DNA from: Lactarius indigo
Lineage: Eukaryota > Basidiomycota > Agaricomycetes > Russulales > Russulaceae
Direction: 5' to 3'
Length of the DNA stretch: 64,000 nt
Assembly (NCBI GenBank): GCA_025766275.1
Contig: JAFKAC010000052.1
Coordinates: 62,001 to 126,000, forward strand
Positions within the stretch are counted from its first letter, which is position 1, and the number at the start of each line of letters is the position of its first letter. Under the pieces are notes generated by a model, which saw nothing but the letters and a program-made list of their open reading frames with translations, was not told the origin of the DNA and did not search any database. Of the stretch, positions 24,901 through 35,070 are shown one piece after another. The translations under genes and the position numbers were made by a program.

Positions 24901-27900
24901 AGGGCTTGTCCGAGCCTTGTGCCGTTGTGTGCTGTGTTAAGTTGGGTGAAGCCGAGCAATGCGTGCTCCTCCGTCCACTCCCCAAGACTACGCTCCTCAA
25001 TCCAGTGACCAGTGACTGCAAAATATCCGTCAGTGTTGTCAGCCTGCCATGCGTCACATGTCAAGCTTATTTCACCGCTCACGGCGGGGCTCTAGTGAGT
25101 GAGAATTAGCGCAAGGAATGAAGGGAAGAGGAAGATTGAACTTACATTAAGCCGTTCCTTCAAGAGGAACATCTGTTGCTTAAACATTTTGATAACGCGT
25201 GCCCGTGTTTGCCCTGGCGAAGGCAGCTTGACGCCATGGTTTGCATGGGCGGCGAGGTCGATCATCCTCTTGAAGGATGGTCTGTTGAATACTTGAAGCG
25301 GCTGAAATGGTGCCAACAATTCAGCCCAGTGTTTAGACGAGTGAGATAAAGAAAGGCTTACAAGGTCTGCATCAACAAGCCACTCGATTGCGGCACATGC
25401 GAACGCTTTTTCACTATATGCAATTGGTTTCTCGGCCGCATTCTCAGGCTTGAAATGGTCAGTGAGGGCTGATTGGAGTGTTTTGACACTCTTGTCGATG
25501 GCAGCTTGCCTGCGTTGTTTTGTGTCGTCGGGTAACATTGAATCGAACTTATTTTCTTCGCACCACTTTCTGTAGCGTCCCTAAGGAGATAATACACAGT
25601 TAAGAAACAAGAAATCATAGATCTGATCAGACTTACCGAATGCAACGACGCAGCGTGCCGACGAAGGGTTGTGTGCTCGTTGGTCAATATCTTATCTTGC
25701 TTTACACAGCCAAGACCTTGCCTATGCGCGTGGATATGATCAGTAAATAAAATGAGAGTGGGATGGAGGCAAGAGCGCGAAGATGTGTGCCGCGCACGCA
25801 GCGGTGACAGCGACGCGCTCGGGGAGTATGCGATGACAAGACCCGTCAAGAACAGGAACACTGAGATGTGAAGAAGAGCTGGGATGGCTTCTACGGCAAA
25901 TGCTAAATGAAAGCGGTCTACGCCTTCGGAAAAGAAGGAGCGAAGGCGGGCGCGCTTGTGGACTGCGCATTGGGTTTGCGTGCGGTGGAGGTATCGACGG
26001 GCCCAGTGCTGTTGCAAGGTTGCCAGTAGGACACAGAAGAGACTGATGACGAGGCTCAGGCTTGTGCGCCTCGACGGACTACGCTCAAGGGTACTTTGAC
26101 CACCTCGGACTCCGGCATGACAAGCAAAAAAAGACCTGCGCGATAGGGAACCACGGGTGAGGAAAAAGGGAGGGTACTCACGCGCACAGATTACAGCTCA
26201 TGCGTGGTTTGGCTTGTCCGGGCACACGAGGGAGGGCCGTGAAGAATTCCTTGATATCGGCAGTCGGGTCTGTCTTGTTGAGAGTCTCATCGTGTGGGTC
26301 ATCAACGTCGTCGATGTCCATGACCTCGACGTCAGAGTGCATCCCTGTATTAGTATCAGTATCAGGCCTCGCTTGGGTCTTCGCCTTCTTCGAGTTGAGA
26401 ACGCCGTCGCGATCATTGTTGAGGGTCGGTATGGAGGGTGGCTTGTTGACTGCCACGTCGTGAGGTCACTTACATGAGGTTCGAGCTGGCGCCAAGTCAG
26501 ATGGCGTAAGCGAAGGTGCTGGGGCGTTGTCCGAGTTTGGTGGCGTGGGCTTGACAGTGGTTGACGCCGGCAAATCGGGTGGTCGATGTTGATCAACAGG
26601 CGCAGCAGATGCAACCGCGCGGCGATGCGAAGTGAGCTCCAACTCACCTGCATTGTCTGCAGTCAACTTAGCGGAGGGGTAAATTGTGCGGGAGGGTCGA
26701 GCACTCATGGTGTTGGGGAGAAAAGAGAAAGAAATGGACTGTACCTAAGTATGTCTGTGCAGAGCAAAATGTGAGTCGCAGCGCGAATCCAGTCGTTGGA
26801 CCTCGCGTCCAAGTTTGCGATCTGCGCGACGACTTGGCGATGACAACGCACCCAGGGTTCATCGATGTTCATCATTGCAACGATGATCAGGCCCGAGAGT
26901 CGCCAGAGCAGAGCCAGAGCTGCGGGCCGGACCGCCGTCCCGTGAAAATCGAAGCTTGAGACGCGGGCCATCAAAAGCCAAGCTGGCGGCGTCCGTGGGA
27001 ACGGCATTCTGCGGCTGGCTTTGGCTGGCTTCAGGCTTTCGGGCCGGGCCTGTAAATCACTACTTACCAGCATCGCTACATACACGATGATTGGGACCGT
27101 GACTTTCTTGACTTTGCACAGTTTTGCCACAGAGTCTCGAGCGGGTCTGTCATTGGAGGAAGGTACTTGCATTGCCGTCCTTGGCCCTGTGAATATAGCA
27201 CGCAAACACTGTGACAAGGTTAGCGCTTGCTTTGAAAAATCTAAGGATAATGTACTCGAGGAAGGAAATACCCCCACATAAATCTGGAGAGGAGGTTAGT
27301 AGGGTCGTAGTTTTCCGGGTCTTCGTACAAGAAGGCCGGTGGGTCACCCCCTGTTACCTCGTACCCTACGAGCCCGTTTTTAACCTTGGTTCTGAAGCTA
27401 GGCAACGTCATCCGGAACAGCATAAGTGAATAAAGGAATCACTGACTCGACTGGATTATCCGTGTAGGCCTTAAGGTGTTGAATGGGAACGAGCATCCAG
27501 CCGAGTGCGTCATTGGTGAAGCCACGATCAGATTTCGTGTCGCCAGCCAATGCTAGTGGGGTGTCAGTCTTGCTGGCGAGTCTCCCGGTGTTAGTCTTGA
27601 GACGATGTATGTCGCTTGAACGACTTATCCGCATCCCTTGCGCGATCTGTGTCAAGCGTCAGTGGCATGGATATGTGCGGATTAAAAAGAAGCTCCTTAC
27701 CGCTCTGCCAATATCGGGTATGCGTGTATCCCCCCAAGACAGGTGCGTCCGTAGGTCTTCACTAAAGTCCAGTGCTGCCGCAGCATAATCTTCATAACGT
27801 TCCTTTATTTCCTCGGTCCTGTGTTCCTGTGTTAGATATTGCCGTTTGTGTGCACGGAGTCAACTCACAGGTACTCGTATTTGTCAGTGCACCCCAGGGA

Positions 27901-28198
27901 TGTCAGCTCTTGTGCGACGATGACGAGTGTGTCCACCACTATGAAGGGGTAGACACATCACATGAGGAAACGGCCACAATCGGCAAATGGGTTTTTGTTG
28001 TCATCTCTGTTAGGATAAATCAGTATAGGGTTTCAGTGAATAACGGAGGACTCAGGCGACGACTTACAATTTTTGGTGGGTTGTTTTCTCCTTAAATTGT
28101 TCTTCAGATGGCCTACTCGATGGGGTTTGGCTCATCTCACGGTCTTGCCCGTGATCCCTGCATGTATATGGGCTGGAGGAGCGATCAGTAGAAGACAT
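21975..28198 (-). CDS. DUF6698-type protein gene, split by a hAT insertion
   Basis: Start at 28198 (MSSTDRSSSPYTCRDHGQDR). The 5' exons read TEEIKERYEDYAAAALDFSE, LSWGDTRIPDIGRA, MRISRSSDIHRLKTNTGRLA, then the DUF6698 core KNGLVGYEVTGGDPPAFLYE, RFMWGYFLPR, FTGPRTAMQ and KVTVPIIVYVAML. The hAT element (22801-27062) follows exactly at the exon end. The 3' exons continue AQFTLSSQPAWSGQDGKFNY, WWWN(V)ELFGNENGLRS, and a charged tail with a basic stretch (RSVKRLKLTGPKPPK) ending at 21975. The family is abundant and uncharacterised in Agaricomycetes. Here the gene appears to be cargo of the outer transposon. Because the target duplication copies the splice donor, the message could still be spliced normally. 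Confidence 0.72.
22793..22800. repeat. Target-site duplication of the hAT element, left copy
   Basis: CTTACCAG, identical to 27063-27070. On the minus strand it reads CTG|GTAAG, a splice donor. Confidence 0.92.
22970..26708 (-). CDS. hAT-family transposase with an embedded DUF6535-like segment
   Basis: Catalyses cut-and-paste transposition. In order: N-terminal disordered region from ATG 26708 (MSARPSRTIYPSAKL); BED-type zinc finger, CxxC in RMSCNLCA and histidines in NEHTTLRRHAASLH; YRKWCEENKFDSMLPDD; RNase H-like core with LTCDAWQADNTDGYFAVTGH, HITCDNAKNNTTMIQEF and CLAHIINLATQAV; long helical insertion; and the C-terminal dimerisation domain YPTWRSLARDYLAIMASSVS, SAFSAAGITISKRRNRLQGD, VEALQCLKCF, ending at 22970. 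Introns are short and phases fit. A 46-nt intron (GTGAGT...CGCAG) joins CNLCA in frame to a DUF6535-like stretch that runs on into the BED histidines. No stop or frameshift was found in the parts checked, so it may be active. Confidence 0.87.
25820..26065 (-). other. Captured DUF6535-like gene fragment inside the hAT transposase
   Basis: Minus-strand reading SLSLVISLFCVLLATLQQHW, ARRYLHRTQTQCAVHKRARL, RSFFSEGVDRFHLAFAVEAI, PALLHISVFLFLTGLVIAYS is the membrane-associated core of fungal DUF6535 proteins (the ARRYL, HKRAR, EG and VEALP/LLH positions are typical). It is foreign to hAT transposases. It lies in frame between the Cys pair and the His pair of the BED finger. Confidence 0.75.
27063..27070. 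repeat. Target-site duplication of the hAT element, right copy
   Basis: CTTACCAG, identical to 22793-22800. It abuts the exon ending in ...VAML of the DUF6698 gene. Confidence 0.92.
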
Positions 28199-28835
28199 GG
28201 GTGAACAGATGAAGGGAGACGCATATATTTGTCTTGAGGTGTGAGTCCTTTTAACCAGACTTGGGCATGTTCATGTTGGGGTTGGGGGCCAAGGTTGGAG
28301 CCATGTGGACACGATCCGCTCGTTTGAACATATGTACTTAATAAGCAAACATATTACCTTTTTAAGAATTTAATTGTGGTATGGGTGGCTCAATCGCACC
28401 ATTCGCATTGGGCAACATCGCGAGATTGCCAAGCTTCTTTTTTTTTCTTCCTTTTTTTTTTTTTTTTTTTTTTTTCTTTTTTTTTCATCCATATTCATTA
28501 CTGCGATAGTGCCAGAGATACAGACCAACGCCCCTGAGGCACGTGATTCCAACCAATTTCAGTCAGTTTGGAGTTGTTGGCCTGGCACGTGATTTGACTG
28601 CCTATCTCAGACGATCTCCAACCAACTCGCGTCTTGTCGATCCCTTCTGTCTTCCTCGTGTCTCCACTCCTCTCTTCCTATCGTCTCATCTTCGCTTGTT
28701 CTATGTCTAAATCTCAGGCACCTGCGCAGGTTTCGATGTTTCATTCGTGCTCACTTTTGACGACTTTACAGTTTCCGTCTTACTGCGCGCTATCTAACTT
28801 ATCTAGTTAGTCTTCCTTGCTCCATGGACCACCTC
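28199..28835. other. Gene-free stretch with a long T tract
   Basis: 28438-28496 is almost pure T on the plus strand. It may be a poly(A) tail of a retroposed sequence on the minus strand, or part of the promoter between the divergent genes. No gene seen. Confidence 0.4.
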
Positions 28836-29189
28836 TCACATTGCCGCCTCCCTTTGTTTCAAAGTCACGCGACGCTTCTCCTGCTCGTCCTCACTCGTTT
28901 CGGGCTCCGTAGCCAAACTGTTGAAGTCGTTGTATGATGACACAATGAATTCGTATGACAAGATGAGTTTGTCATAAATATCCTTCAGAATTGGCGGAAG
29001 TACTAACAAGTCGTCCCCACCAGCGACCTGTTGCGGGTGTCCAGTAACCTGGAGGCGAGAGGGTCCCCCTTCGACCTTCGCCTGTTTCACAGGCGGATGC
29101 TCGGTCTGTTCGCTCATCGGATCGCGTGGGCGCTTTGGGGTATTGCCTGAAGTTTGAATTGCGGCTCGGGGCGGCGTGGGTTCAGTCAA
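28836..29189 (-). CDS. Unknown ORF between the DUF6698 gene and the transposase
   Basis: Open minus-strand frame of about 117 residues, MTEPTPPRAAIQTSGNTPKR to TLKQREAAM. The frame extends upstream as RPPTQQVVDVDATPRRA to a possible acceptor near 29252, so more 5' exons are likely but could not be phased. A disordered charged N-terminus is followed by a helical LPPILKDIYDKLILSYEFIV. Not recognised. The position inside the outer element suggests transposon cargo. Confidence 0.4.
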   Translation of the reverse strand: MTEPTPPRAAIQTSGNTPKRPRDPMSEQTEHPPVKQAKVEGGPSRLQVTGHPQQVAGGDDLLVLPPILKDIYDKLILSYEFIVSSYNDFNSLATEPETSEDEQEKRRVTLKQREAAM

Positions 29190-32100
29190 CGCTCGGCGAG
29201 GCGTTGCGTCAACATCAACAACTTGCTGGGTGGGGGGACGTATGAAGATGTTCTACGAAACCCCCGGGGTAAGTACTATTGGTCTATGGCGCGTGAATGG
29301 GTACTCACCACTCAACTGATATCCGAGGGAACTAGCACCAAAGCGACCATGGGCGACCCAAGGGAGGCTGCGCACATGTACAGGTTCAGGTCGAGGGAAG
29401 GATTGGTAGAAGCCATCGTCGGAATCAAGAGCTTGGGGGAGGGTTCTTATAGGTAAATATTCGCCGCTGATCAACTTTGACAGAAGCGTCGAGCATTGCA
29501 AATCACTGGCACCACCCGTTACGACTTGAAGTGACCAGGCAAATGAGGTGTGTTTTCATTCTTCAACCGACCTACAACTCGCAACCGTAACCCACAGACC
29601 TCAATGAGACATAGTTGTGTACGCTGCGGCAAAGCGTTCCGTAGCAACATCTCACTCGACAAGCATGCATTCCAGTGCAGAAAAAACTGGTCAGGAGTGG
29701 GATCGTCGGGAGCGACGCCGTCAACTGCCCAGCAATCGGAATCCAACGCCGAACACAGGCAAAAACGTACCCGTGTTGGATCACCCAAGCAAGACAACCA
29801 GAGCGAGCCAGGTCCCTCGGGTACTGGTAATGCATACGAGGTATGTCAGGTCCGGGCTTTCCTGCGCCAGTAAGCTATATATACAAACTGTAGGAAGAAA
29901 ATCCAGCAAGGTCGCCCACCCCCCCACCTATACGTTCAGCGCGCTCAGGTCGCACCGTCCGCATGCCACGGTGGTTCACGGATTATTTCCCTCATGGCAA
30001 CATGTCCTTAGATCATGTACCACCGCGTGCACCTACTCCCCCTGAGTCCAATGACCGCTCAGTCACTCCAGAGACCATCCGGGAACCTCCCTCGGATACA
30101 CGACCACATCCGTTCCAGACTCATGCCAACAAGCTCAGCATATTCAGACGATACACGCACACCCCAACCTGGGTCCCAAAACACGATGAGAGATTCGACC
30201 TCGTTTGTGACTCACCATCATTGGACGCTCCGCCCCCCCCTGACACTACAGGCACGATACATGAGATATCCCACGACCCATTTGCGCCATTTCCCAACTT
30301 TAGTGTTGCCGTATACATGGGCGCGTACTTCTCTGGGATGGATACAAAATCCGAGGAACATGCGAGCTTACTGGCCAAGATGATGCAAGACGATAGGTTC
30401 AATGCCAAGCACTTAGCCAGTTTCAGCGCACATGTAGAAAATGTGCGCCTGGACAAGTACCTTACGGACGGAGAGCACCCTTTCCAGGTAGGGAGTGGCT
30501 GGCAAGAATCCACCGTCCACATTCGCCTCCCAGTGGAAGGCAAACAATTCAATTCCGAGGATGACGCCCCAACACTACCGATATGCTGGCTCTTCCATCG
30601 ACGGATTAACGACATCATCTGATCCATGTGCGCATCAAAGGCAGCCGAATCATTCCATTTTATGCCTTATACAATGCACTGGTGCCCCGACCCCTTACAT
30701 CCAGACAAGCACGAGCGACTGTACACCGAGACTTACACATCCAACGCGATGATACAGGCACAAACCAAGGTTGACGACATCCCAAGGCAGGAGGGCGATA
30801 CAAGGGAGCGCATAGCACTGGGGCTTATGTTGGCATCAGATTCCGCACAACTCACAAGTTTTGGGTCTGCTTCAGTGTGGCCCGTGTATCTCATGTTTGC
30901 AAATCAGTCCAAACAAGAGAGGGTTAAGCCGTCATGTCACGTGGTGCACCACCTTGCATATGTCCCTTCAGTAAGTCCCACTGTGGTTAATTGTCCCATG
31001 TTTTTCACTAATATTCACTGAAGATTGGTGGAGATTTCGCTAGCCGATATCAAGAGAAGACAGAACAGGCGGCTTCGCCAGCCATCGAGGTCCACTGCAA
31101 GCGCGAGCTCATGCACACTGTGTGGAACCTCCTCCTGGACGACGACTTCATCGAGGGCTCCACAAATGGCCTTATAATTCGATGTTCTGATGGCGTAGAG
31201 TGCGTATTTTTTATCCGCATTATCACATATTCGGCCGACTACCCTGAAAAGTGAGTGCTCTCCATCTCAGCTTGTCCCACGTCCTGGACTGATAAACAAC
31301 AAGAGTCCTTCTAGCTACGATCAAAAACCTTGGGCGATCTCCCTGCCCGCGGTGTTTAATACAAAAGAAAAACATACATGGTGTAGGTACAGCAACGGAC
31401 TCTCAATACCGCAACAGACTTCGTACCGACAACAACCGAAGACGCCAATGCGTCGAGCAAGCGCACAAGCTTATGTTTGAGAAGGGGCTGGCAATACCAA
31501 GCAGGCAAGTTCAACAGCGTCTAGGGGGTCATTCCAGGGTGCCTACCAGAGTCGGTATCCACCTACTGGCATCAAAACTTACTGACATGTTCACCAGAAC
31601 GCATTCTCAGACGTACTCTCAAAGGTAGGACAAGATTACCACAATATTTTCGTTGTGGACCTCCTCCACGAGTTTGAGATCGGCATCTGGAAGTCAGTGC
31701 TCACGCACTTGATCCGGATGCTCTATGCAATCCCGGGCGTGGGTCGAGATCACATAGCAATCCTAGACGGCAGGTAAGCCCGTCTCATAACTACACACGG
31801 TGGCAAGTGCTAGTACTTGATCTAGATTCCATAGTGTCCCGACTTTTGGTCGCGATACAATCTGCAAGTTTCCTGGAAATGTCTCGGGATTGAGCAAACT
31901 AGCTGCTCGAGACTACGAGGATATTTTACAGGTGCGTGTCCCCCGATTGCGCTACAACACTACAGTCAGTGACCCATTAGCGTATTGATGATCAGTGCGC
32001 GATTCCCGTCTTTGGCGGGCTATTTCAGGAGGAGGACAACAGGAGCATCAGCAAGCTCCTGTTTCTGCTTGCTACTTGGCACGCCTACGCTAAACTGCGT

Positions 32101-32580
32101 CTCCATACTGACACAACGTTGGAGATGTTTGAGACGGTCGGTGCTACCCTCTGTCAGGCACTAAGGTACTTCGCGACTGTAACCTGCCCCCAGTATACGA
32201 CAAAAGAACTCCCACGAGAAGCTAATGCACGTGCCACACGACAGCAAGACCGAGCAAGGCGCAACAACGCCCCGGGGACAAGCCAAAGAGGGACTGCCAA
32301 GGCCAAACGATTCAATATGTCCACTTTCAAGCTTCACTGTATACCAGACTATGTGCCCGCAATCCGGAAATACGGAACTACAGATTCATACAGTACTCAA
32401 ACGGTAAGCTTAGTCCTCCATGTCCCCCAGTTTCCCAGCCCCGCTGATCACTACAGAGTGAGCTTGCGCACCGCCTTTCCAAGATGTGGTATAGGTCATC
32501 GAACAAGAACCATGGCTTTGTTGGCCAGATTACTAGCAAGGAGAGCCGCACGCAGTTCTATGCTGCAATGCTGGCAGAAC

Positions 32581-33319
32581 TGTCATGAACCCCCTACTAC
32601 TTTCTTCCCTTCTTGTCCCTATCTGATCCATCTCCTTTCTCGACTGTTACCTTTCTTGAACCTATGCTTCCCCTTTATCTGATCATTCTAGCACCTTCTG
32701 TGCTATTCTTGTTCACCTTCTTGTTGCCTTGCTGGCATGATACCATCTTGTGCGATACTAGCATCATCTTGCCAGCACATTACTCTATCTATAGCAACCA
32801 GTAGCACTATGCGCTCAGGCGCAATCCTGTACTATATAAGGAACCCTGTAGTGTGCCTTAGCTCCTTAGCTTTGGCTTAATCAACTATCTGCGTTGTATC
32901 TCCACTGTCTCCTTGAGTGCCTCAGTTCCTTCAGCACTCAAGCCCTTGACCCAGAACCTCTGACCCTTGATCCTTATCCCCTTTGGGTCATTCCCCTCTC
33001 AGCCTCTGTGCAGGCTTCCCCTTGACTTCGCCCTTATCCTCTCCCTGCCTTACTGGTCAGCCCAGTGGCACGTGACCTTTGGACTTAGGCCTCTGAGCTC
33101 GTCCATTGTTGCTGACTCAGTCGCCTAGTACAAGGGACTGTTACAGAAGGACATTCCCACCTCAGCATAGGGGGATAGTCATTGACTCAGTTACCTTGGC
33201 GCAGGAACTGTTACAGAAGACCTTAGGTGTCCTTCCACCCAGTGGGGAACTGACTCAGAGTCCTTTGCCTCAGGCAGGATCTGTTACAGAACGACGCACG
33301 CCCCCGCAGAGGCGTGACA
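32581..33319 (+). mobile_element. Solo LTR, 739 bp, 5-bp target duplication AGAAC
   Basis: Starts TGTCATGAAC and ends GCGTGACA (inverted TGTCA...TGACA termini). AGAAC precedes it (32576-32580) and follows it (33320-33324). It contains a TATA box TATATAA at 32833-32839, consistent with the U3 promoter. No internal retrotransposon genes are left, as expected after LTR-LTR recombination. The repeated phrase GACTCAG...CTGTTACAGA occurs several times at 33113-33300. Orientation is taken from the TATA box. Confidence 0.9.
32833..32839 (+). promoter_or_regulatory. TATA box in the solo LTR
   Basis: TATATAA, 252 bp into the LTR. A possible outside promoter for the downstream transposase fragment. Confidence 0.5.
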
Positions 33320-34525
33320 AGAACTGAAAAATGGACAGAGCCCACCCAACTCCAAAACAAGACCTCTGGGTCCACAGCCGCGCCCCAAAGTCAGAGACAA
33401 TGCGCCGAGTAATCCAAGTGAACGGTATTGGATGTCCAAGTCCTCTGCGACCTTCAGAGACCTCACCCAATGGCTGGTTGATAACTGCGATGATCCCGCC
33501 CTTCACGTGGGTCTATGCCCTTTTCTGTTGTTGCCTAAAACTAACACAGGTATTCAAACAGGAATTTCGACCTCGCTTGATTGATCACTTATACTCGCGA
33601 ATCAAACGGCAGCCGTATGATGGAGATGAACACTCATTCTCTGATCGACAACGCGACAACGTAGTTATCGAGAAGAATCAACTGTATGAACACAAGACCA
33701 TCCGGTTCAGATCCACAACGTATGATGCACATAGAATGGAGGAGTCTGCTAATCCCCATACACACACAGATGTTCTTGTCTTGTCACACGAAGATGGCGG
33801 TGAAGGGCAGCCAGCATTCCCGTATTGGCATGCAAGAATCGTTGGGATCTACCGCTTCATGGTGCGGGAGAGGATTGAAGAGGGGGCAGGACTTAGCCCT
33901 GCCTTGCAGATGGATGTCCTCTTTGTTCGTTGGTTTGGACTCGACTCACCTGATGGGCAGAGCGGTTGGGGCACACGGCAGTTGCACAAAGTCGGCTTTC
34001 TGCCCGACACTAACCTACACGGACCCACTTTTGGTTTCCTAGATCCAAATGAAGTCATAAGGATGGTACATTTAATCCTGGACTTTGCTTCTGTTCGTAC
34101 AAAAGAACTATTGACTGGACCATCCATCGCCATGCGTGACCCCCATCCAGACGGGGAGTACCCCGTGTATTACGTTGCCATGTACGTGCCATGTATTTCT
34201 TACTGCGCCATCTCAAACCTTCTCTAGGTTTTCAGACCGAGACCTCTTCATGCGCTACCACAGAGGGGGGGTCGGACATCTGGCGACCTGACAGAGCAAT
34301 GAAGTATTGCTCGCTGACAAGCATACGCAAATGTCGCTGGGGGAGAACCAAGACGCTAGTGAAAGCCTACTAACTGAGCCAATAGGAGATCAAAGTACTG
34401 ACAGCGAAAGCGAGGACGAGCTCGTTGATGAGGGACACAAAGACGAGCCTGAAGATGACGAACTTCTGGTCGGTGCTACAAATGACACAGATCTTGTCAC
34501 AGCAGCTGGGTTCGCAGTTCTGTAG

Positions 34526-34958
34526 CAGTTTTAATGTTCAGCCTCCCCGAGATTGTGCAATGATGTCTATGTTGGCGTTGAATGTGCAAGAATGCGTGGT
34601 TTCTCATGTGCAAATCAAGCAATTCCTGGATAGGCAATAGTCCGATTTCATAGCTAAGGTACACACAGATGCAAATTGTGAGTGGTTATTATTACGCAGC
34701 AGGAATTTTAAGGAACTTGTGGTTTGGTAATCCGGGATCATTAGTACTTATAATGTGCATCTGAGAATTACAAGCAATCGTAATCTGACCGAAAAAATTA
34801 TCAATGCTTCTGAATAGACGATCCGGATATCATAAGGAGTAAAGGCATCGGCATCCGGACCACGCTGATTATGACCAGCCAACAAGTAAATGTTATCTAA
34901 TTACGAACGATAATATACCATTAAATCATATTAAAATCCGAATAAGGAATTTCAGTCT
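34526..34958. other. AT-rich subterminal region of the outer element
   Basis: No coding capacity. It mirrors 21471-21974 in composition and shares CAAGCAATCGT. Confidence 0.45.
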
Positions 34959-34996
34959 TGGTAAGCACTCAAAATTTTTCCTTTATTTTGCTGATG
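34959..34996 (-). repeat. Right terminal inverted repeat of the outer element
   Basis: Partner of 21433-21470. It ends 74 bp before the start codon of the F-box gene. Confidence 0.65.
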
Positions 34997-35070
34997 TGCC
35001 AGTGGCGCGTACAGAGTCGACTAGTATCATCACCACAGACCGGATTCGTGAACGTAAACATGAAACGACA

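Larger units (their letters stand above)
22801..27062 (-). mobile_element. hAT transposon, 4262 bp, perfect 8-bp target duplication
   Basis: Ends are inverted repeats starting TAGTGATTTACAGGCC (about 23 bp with two mismatches). The 8 bp CTTACCAG occurs directly before (22793-22800) and after (27063-27070), the length expected of hAT elements. Subterminal GCTTTGG/GGCTTTGGC motifs recur at both ends. It encodes one hAT transposase. The exact target duplication and open transposase frames suggest a fairly recent insertion. Confidence 0.93.
29604..34525 (+). pseudogene. Plavaka-type (CMC) transposase, broken by a stop codon and a solo LTR
   Basis: Reads as a full Plavaka transposase. C2H2 finger CVRCGKAFRSNISLDKHAFQ; RTVRMPRWFTDYFP; PFQVGSGWQESTVHIRLP; ESFHFMPYTMHWCPDP; ALGLMLASDSAQLTSFGSAS; WPVYLMFANQSK; VHCKRELMHTVWNLLLDDDF; CPRCLIQKKNIHGVGT; VVDLLHEFEIGIWKSVLTHL; VPTFGRDTICKFPGN; QCAIPVFGGLFQE; LATWHAYAKLRLHTDTTL; GTTDSYSTQ; then after the LTR HKTIRFRSTTYDAHRMEESA, YWHARIVGIYRFMV, FGFLDPNEVIRMVHLI and an acidic C-terminus. 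A TGA at 30620-30622 stands where Arg (CGA) is expected in NDII-R-SMCASK. The solo LTR interrupts codons after MLAEL. It is presumably non-autonomous now. Confidence 0.88.
21433..34996. mobile_element. Large Plavaka-type (CMC) DNA transposon carrying a DUF6698 gene, nested insertions
   Basis: Both ends carry an inverted repeat of 38 bp: 21433-21470 and, reversed, 34996-34959. It begins CATCAGCAAAA and contains GAAAAATTTTG; I count 32 of 38 matches. Both ends are followed inward by about 450 bp of AT-rich, gene-free DNA. Inside, a DUF6698 gene (minus) and a Plavaka-type transposase (plus) are divergent. Two younger insertions (hAT, 4262 bp; solo LTR, 739 bp) lie within. Without them the element would be near 8.55 kb. 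A 2-bp target duplication TG is possible but not convincing. Joining these parts into one element is an inference from the repeats. Confidence 0.6.

Noticed and set aside
28370..28552. Lys-rich minus-strand frame
   Set aside because: Produced by the long T tract; a low-complexity artefact.
34526..34996. AT-rich block considered as an origin or centromere-like patch
   Set aside because: Better explained as the subterminal region of the outer transposon, with a matching block at the other end.
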